64,000 bases of DNA from Oryzias latipes (Eukaryota; Chordata; Actinopteri; Beloniformes; Adrianichthyidae), in NCBI RefSeq assembly GCF_002234675.1, contig NC_019871.2, positions 15,780,331 through 15,844,330 on the forward strand, read 5' to 3'. Within the stretch, counting starts at the first letter, position 1, and each line of letters begins with the position of its first letter. Position numbers and translations under genes: made by a program. This document shows, in pieces, positions 63,439 through 64,000 of this stretch. The notes under the pieces are model-generated. The model ran no database searches and had not been told where the DNA came from. It worked only from the letters and a program-made list of their open reading frames with translations.

Positions 63439-63863
63439 ACCCACACTGAAAAAAAAGACCTGTTGGATTGACATAAAAAAATCATGGACAGCGGTTGCGC
63501 GCAAAAAAATCATGTTGAACCAATATAATTATTGCTCATAATAAAATCATGTTCTACTGTAATGAATGCTTCTTTGTTTCTGCACCTAATAATTTTACAT
63601 AAACAAACAAGATTTTATTATGTCATTTACCATAATTTTTTCAAACATTTAAAACACTATTATTTGTTTGAAATTACCTACATAGTTCATTTAATTTATA
63701 AATTATTTTAATAAAATTTAAATTGAAAAATAAAATTGCAGATTATTATTTAAAGCAAATACTTTCTTGTGCATTATGAAAATCCAATGAACATATGACA
63801 CTGAAAACAAATTTCAGATTTAACTTTTTTATTATCTAAACTTGAAAAATATGTTTACAGTGT
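63439..63863. mobile_element. Possible short non-autonomous DNA transposon
   Basis: The left end CACACTGAAAAAAAAG and right end GTTTACAGTGTAG are imperfect inverted repeats of the CACTG(T)AAA type common in fish. The interior is AT-rich without a frame. The ends are only roughly placed. The remainder to 64000 shows no gene. Confidence 0.4.
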
Positions 63864-64000
63864 AGCATAAAATGACAAATCACAATAAATTGGGCTTGCC
63901 ATTTTTATTAAACAGAAGATAACAGAGCCAAAGCAAACAGCTGGAATCCCTTCTTAGGAAAAAGTTAAACTATTTAAAGGTCATTTTATTCAAAGAGTCG

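Overview
This is nuclear genomic DNA from a teleost fish. The evidence is spliced genes with GT-AG introns, an intact RTE-type LINE, several short inverted-repeat transposons of a fish type, and the gene order spa17 - nrgn - hepacam, which matches human 11q24. Medaka-like fishes are plausible, but the species cannot be fixed from the sequence.

Positions 1-42130 (minus strand) hold most of one giant gene. I joined 83 coding exons by hand, from a start codon and signal peptide at 42130 to the left window edge, where the gene runs out of the window. All 82 junctions keep one open frame of about 12.86 kb, or about 4,290 residues. Almost all of it is a cysteine-rich module repeated dozens of times (CPxGHYCPxG ... 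PCPxGTY ... DCxPCPxGxYC ... GLxxPSGPC ... GYYC), related to GCC2/GCC3 (ephrin-receptor-like) modules. I recognise no named vertebrate gene for it. Its introns carry a full-length RTE LINE with target-site duplications (6645-9812), an inverted-repeat transposon family (12937-14033 and 16142-16971, the latter with a nested retroelement fragment), (TA)n tracts and ordinary AT-rich DNA.

Positions 43016-45601 (plus strand, head-to-head with the giant gene) encode a 295-residue receptor with one Ig domain, one transmembrane segment and two ITIM-like tyrosine motifs. A short transposon lies in its last intron.

Positions 46075-49603 are spa17, with the RIIa dock domain followed by about 500 acidic residues. 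Positions 51452-52912 (possibly extending to about 54319) are neurogranin. Positions 57603-62661 are hepacam, complete in seven coding exons. The rest is UTR, intron and intergenic DNA with scattered repeats and several RFX X-box-like sites.

Most notable: the giant repeat protein (module grammar, recurrent intron position, paired cysteine loss, an off-grammar insert); a Gly at the PKC-site serine of neurogranin; and the possibility that spa17's last exon splices in frame onto the neurogranin IQ exon.
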